DNA from: CAYUPY01 sp964446595
GTDB lineage: Bacteria; Patescibacteriota; Dojkabacteria; J137; JAEUSD01
Direction of reading: 5' to 3'
Length of the DNA: 25,347 nt
Assembly (NCBI GenBank): GCA_964446595.1
Contig: CAYUPY010000014.1
Coordinates: 1-25,347, forward strand
The position numbers and the translations under genes were made by a program. This document shows positions 23,396 to 25,347 of the stretch, one piece after another; within the stretch, counting starts at the first letter, position 1; each line of letters opens with the position of its first letter. Below the pieces are notes generated by a model. That model saw only the letters and a program-made list of their open reading frames with translations, was not told the origin of the DNA and searched no databases.

Positions 23396-24607
23396 ATGCG
23401 CCCAGAAAGGGTTATTCTTGACCTAACACAATTGGAAATAAGCCGAATACTTGAACTCCGGGATATTATCACCAGTGCCACTAGTAGATACAACGAACGC
23501 TTAGAGGCCATTAATGAATTAAGAATTTATGCTAAACGAATACTATCTCAGGCAGAAGCTGCACAAAACGATCCACAGGTAGTCTTGAAATTGAATATTA
23601 GATACCTTTTAATCAATACCATCTTACCTGAGGAAAAGGACAAATGTGTTTTAAATCAGCTCAGGTTATGTAAGTCCATCACCGCTTACTTGCGTTACCA
23701 GCAATGGATAAACGGATATTTGAGTACGATTGAAGATGACTTTTACCAATTACTAGAACAGGGAATAAATACTATCCTGAGCACGCAGCTCAGCCAACAG
23801 GAATATCCGGAAATGGTTTCGTTCCTGGACGAATGCCTACAACTTGTCTCAGTAAAGTCTACCGTACCGAAAAGGTTAATCTCTATCCTGGAGCCAGTTA
23901 AGGGTAGGATTCTAGCCGAACTCTATGAAGATGTAGAAAAAAGCGTCATAGATTACTTGTATAATCTTCTAAATGGCAAGATAGACTTTGGAGTTGGCCT
24001 TTACGACTATAACCCTGAGCTTTTCACTCATGTTGGGTATGCATACGAAAAACTTGATAAAGAAGCGAGTGAAGACTTAAAAGCGAGAAGCAGATTCTTC
24101 AATCAGTCTAGTGACACACTGTCTTACATGAGGCACAATTTACGTGTCTTGCAACAGAAATTCGGGAACTGGAATGACGCAGAATTAAGACTTTATAGTA
24201 GCTATGTAAATTTCTTTAACAAGGAAACCCACTCTGGACGTGAAGCTGCACAGTTTCTACCACATAAGATTTATACGGAGCTAACCCAGACTTTGTCATA
24301 CATCATTGGCCTAATGAACAGAGCTCCACAAAATGGCCATCCGCATCGACATGGCAGCTCTGCTGAGCCTCAAATGCAAATCCCAGCCCATCTTGTCGGA
24401 CTAACCTCAGCTCTGCAGGTACTAGGTTTGCATATCTCTGAGGTCGCAGAACTCGACCATCACGCACTTATTGCAGAAATAAAATCTGCTTATCGCACCA
24501 AGGCGCGGTTATTACACCCAGATGTAAATAAGGATGATGGTACTACAGAACGAATGCAACAGCTGAATAGTGCGTATCAGCAACTGCAATTCCAGCTGGG
24601 TTTCTAG
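23396..24607 (+). CDS. protein with a C-terminal DnaJ (J) domain and an uncharacterised helical N-terminal region
   Basis: A 403-residue cytosolic protein. Residues 1-310 are predicted helical, Leu- and Glu-rich, and match no family I know. A short His/Gly/Pro linker (313-330) follows, then a J domain at about 339-403 with the HPD motif at 374-376 (ARLLHPDVNKD) between helices II and III. It lacks the Gly/Phe region, zinc fingers and client-binding domain of true DnaJ, so it is a specialised J protein that could recruit DnaK to whatever the N-terminal region binds. The C-terminal placement is the reverse of the common order. Its stop codon abuts the -10 box of the CYTH gene. Confidence 0.8.
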   Translation: MRPERVILDLTQLEISRILELRDIITSATSRYNERLEAINELRIYAKRILSQAEAAQNDPQVVLKLNIRYLLINTILPEEKDKCVLNQLRLCKSITAYLRYQQWINGYLSTIEDDFYQLLEQGINTILSTQLSQQEYPEMVSFLDECLQLVSVKSTVPKRLISILEPVKGRILAELYEDVEKSVIDYLYNLLNGKIDFGVGLYDYNPELFTHVGYAYEKLDKEASEDLKARSRFFNQSSDTLSYMRHNLRVLQQKFGNWNDAELRLYSSYVNFFNKETHSGREAAQFLPHKIYTELTQTLSYIIGLMNRAPQNGHPHRHGSSAEPQMQIPAHLVGLTSALQVLGLHISEVAELDHHALIAEIKSAYRTKARLLHPDVNKDDGTTERMQQLNSAYQQLQFQLGF

Positions 24608-24613
24608 TATAAT
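24608..24613 (+). promoter_or_regulatory. -10 box of the CYTH gene, predicted leaderless
   Basis: Perfect TATAAT begins immediately after the TAG stop (24605-24607) of the J-domain gene and lies 6 bases before ATG 24620. A weak -35, CTGCAA, is at 24584-24589 with an 18-base spacer inside the upstream gene. Confidence 0.5.
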
Positions 24614-24619
24614 CTTTCC

Positions 24620-25252
24620 ATGCAAGAAGAAATTGAATATAAGTTTATTATTCAGTCTAAAGATGCCGTGCGAGAGCGCCTTGCGCAGCTTGGCGCACAC
24701 AAAGTATATCCAGAAAAGTTGATGCGAATGCAGTTGTTTGACTATGCAAATAAACAAGAAATGAACAAAAAAGGTCAATATAAATGGTGGCGGGTTCGCG
24801 ACGAGGGTCACCGTATTACCGTCACCCTAAAAGAAATATTTGATGACGGAGAGACCCGTGATGATCACACTAAGGAGCTAGAAATTGAAGTGAATGACTA
24901 TGACAAGGCATGCCAGATGCTTATAGAAACGGGTTTAGTGCAAACAGTTGATCAAGAAAAGTATCGCGAACAATGGCAAATAGATGGCATAGAGGTGACG
25001 CTTGATACCTGGCCAGCTTTACCGACTTTCATAGAAATCGAGGGTAAAAACGAGACTGAGATGAGAACATTAGCCACAAAACTAGGGCTTAATATGCAGA
25101 AAGTAATTTTAGGTTCTGTGGATTACGTGTATGAGAGAGTGTATAACGTTACCCCCGATGCTATCGGGACATTTAGAGAGTTTAAATTTGCTAATCAGCA
25201 TCAACTAAAGCGTCAACTGGAAGAACTCGGCTCTAAAGTTAGTGCTAAATAG
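24620..25252 (+). CDS. CYTH-domain protein (class IV adenylate cyclase/thiamine triphosphatase-like)
   Basis: A 210-residue triphosphate-tunnel protein. The hallmark ExExK is EIEYK at residues 4-8. Alternating charged strands follow: WWRVRDEGHRITVTLKE, the acidic/basic HTKELEIEVNDY, then REQWQIDGIEVTLDTWP and PTFIEIEG, which supply the Arg, Lys and Glu lining of the tunnel. This is the class IV adenylate cyclase-like branch, whose substrates range from ATP to thiamine triphosphate or inorganic polyphosphate, so the reaction is unassigned. The final 40 bases overlap a convergent frame at the right edge. Confidence 0.85.
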   Translation: MQEEIEYKFIIQSKDAVRERLAQLGAHKVYPEKLMRMQLFDYANKQEMNKKGQYKWWRVRDEGHRITVTLKEIFDDGETRDDHTKELEIEVNDYDKACQMLIETGLVQTVDQEKYREQWQIDGIEVTLDTWPALPTFIEIEGKNETEMRTLATKLGLNMQKVILGSVDYVYERVYNVTPDAIGTFREFKFANQHQLKRQLEELGSKVSAK

Positions 25253-25347
25253 TTTTTAATAGGAATAAGAATCAATCCACCGGCCATAGTAATTACCCCT
25301 ACCGCACCTATTAAGCTATAAAACCCGAACTCCGTCGCCATGTATCC
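25213..25347 (-). CDS. C-terminal end of a membrane protein, cut by the right edge
   Basis: An open minus-strand frame enters from the right edge and stops at TGA 25213-25215 after 44 residues. It encodes a typical membrane helix (FYSLIGAVGVITMAGGLILI) followed by a short polar tail ending in four serines. The rest of the gene lies outside the window, so no family can be given. An internal ATG at 25341 is probably not the start. It overlaps the convergent CYTH gene by 40 bases. Confidence 0.45.
   Translation of the reverse strand, partial: GYMATEFGFYSLIGAVGVITMAGGLILIPIKNYLALTLEPSSSS

Noticed and set aside
24512..24811. Minus-strand open frame across the J protein/CYTH junction
   Set aside because: It is antisense to two well-supported genes and has no recognisable domain.
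1..25347. Alternative genetic code with UGA as glycine
   Set aside because: UGA is the natural stop of the lipid kinase, the ClbS-like gene and the right-edge frame, and no conserved protein is interrupted by UGA.
1..25347. CRISPR array, IS element, integrase or phage genes
   Set aside because: No regularly spaced repeats, terminal inverted repeats with a transposase, or recombinase motifs were seen. The only repeats are the short ones listed.

Overview
The window looks like a fragment of a compact bacterial genome: about 21 protein genes, short or negative gene spacing, AT-leaning sequence, and no rRNA, tRNA, IS element or CRISPR array that I could find. TAA, TAG and TGA all end genes and tryptophan is TGG, so the ordinary bacterial code applies (not the UGA-glycine code of Gracilibacteria/SR1). 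Scarcity of Shine-Dalgarno sequences, a divergent PyrD, many short unknown membrane proteins and the gene mix suggest a Patescibacteria/CPR-type organism (perhaps Saccharibacteria-like). That assignment is an inference of modest confidence. Some genes (PorA/DUF3068-like domain, F420-type luciferase-like oxidoreductase) resemble actinobacterial families. A run of 10 N at 13967-13976 marks an assembly gap.

Left third (1-6637, all minus strand): a redox and fermentation cluster reading leftwards. It runs from a two-heme ferric-reductase/NOX-like NAD(P)H oxidoreductase, to ApbE flavin transferase, to a membrane-anchored protein with two FMN-binding domains, to pyruvate formate-lyase, to its radical-SAM activase, to a possible 44-residue ORF. 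The first three form a complete set of parts for carrying electrons from NAD(P)H across the membrane to covalently bound extracytosolic flavin. PFL makes acetyl-CoA without NADH, so the module could dispose of glycolytic NADH.

Middle (6690-13963): a ClbS/DfsB-family gene split by an in-frame TAA. Next is a large sensor histidine kinase, fused to a PorA/DUF3068-like ectodomain and split by a one-base frameshift. Then comes a minus-strand block: a 4-TM protein followed by PyrD, and a diacylglycerol-kinase-like protein overlapping a dual-specificity phosphatase.

Right third (14064-25347): an ABC-F ATPase, a GIY-YIG protein, an F420-type oxidoreductase, a structured intergenic hairpin, a YetF/DUF421 protein, a ferritin-like protein, an AI-2E-family permease, an unknown anchored protein, an LCP (LytR-CpsA-Psr) cell-wall ligase, a PD40/WD40-like anchored protein, a protein with a C-terminal J domain, a CYTH phosphohydrolase-like protein, and the end of a membrane protein on the right edge.

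A recurring signal is a good -10 box (often TATAAT, sometimes extended TGn) placed 5-6 bases before the start codon of at least six genes. This predicts leaderless mRNAs and corrects some start codons.
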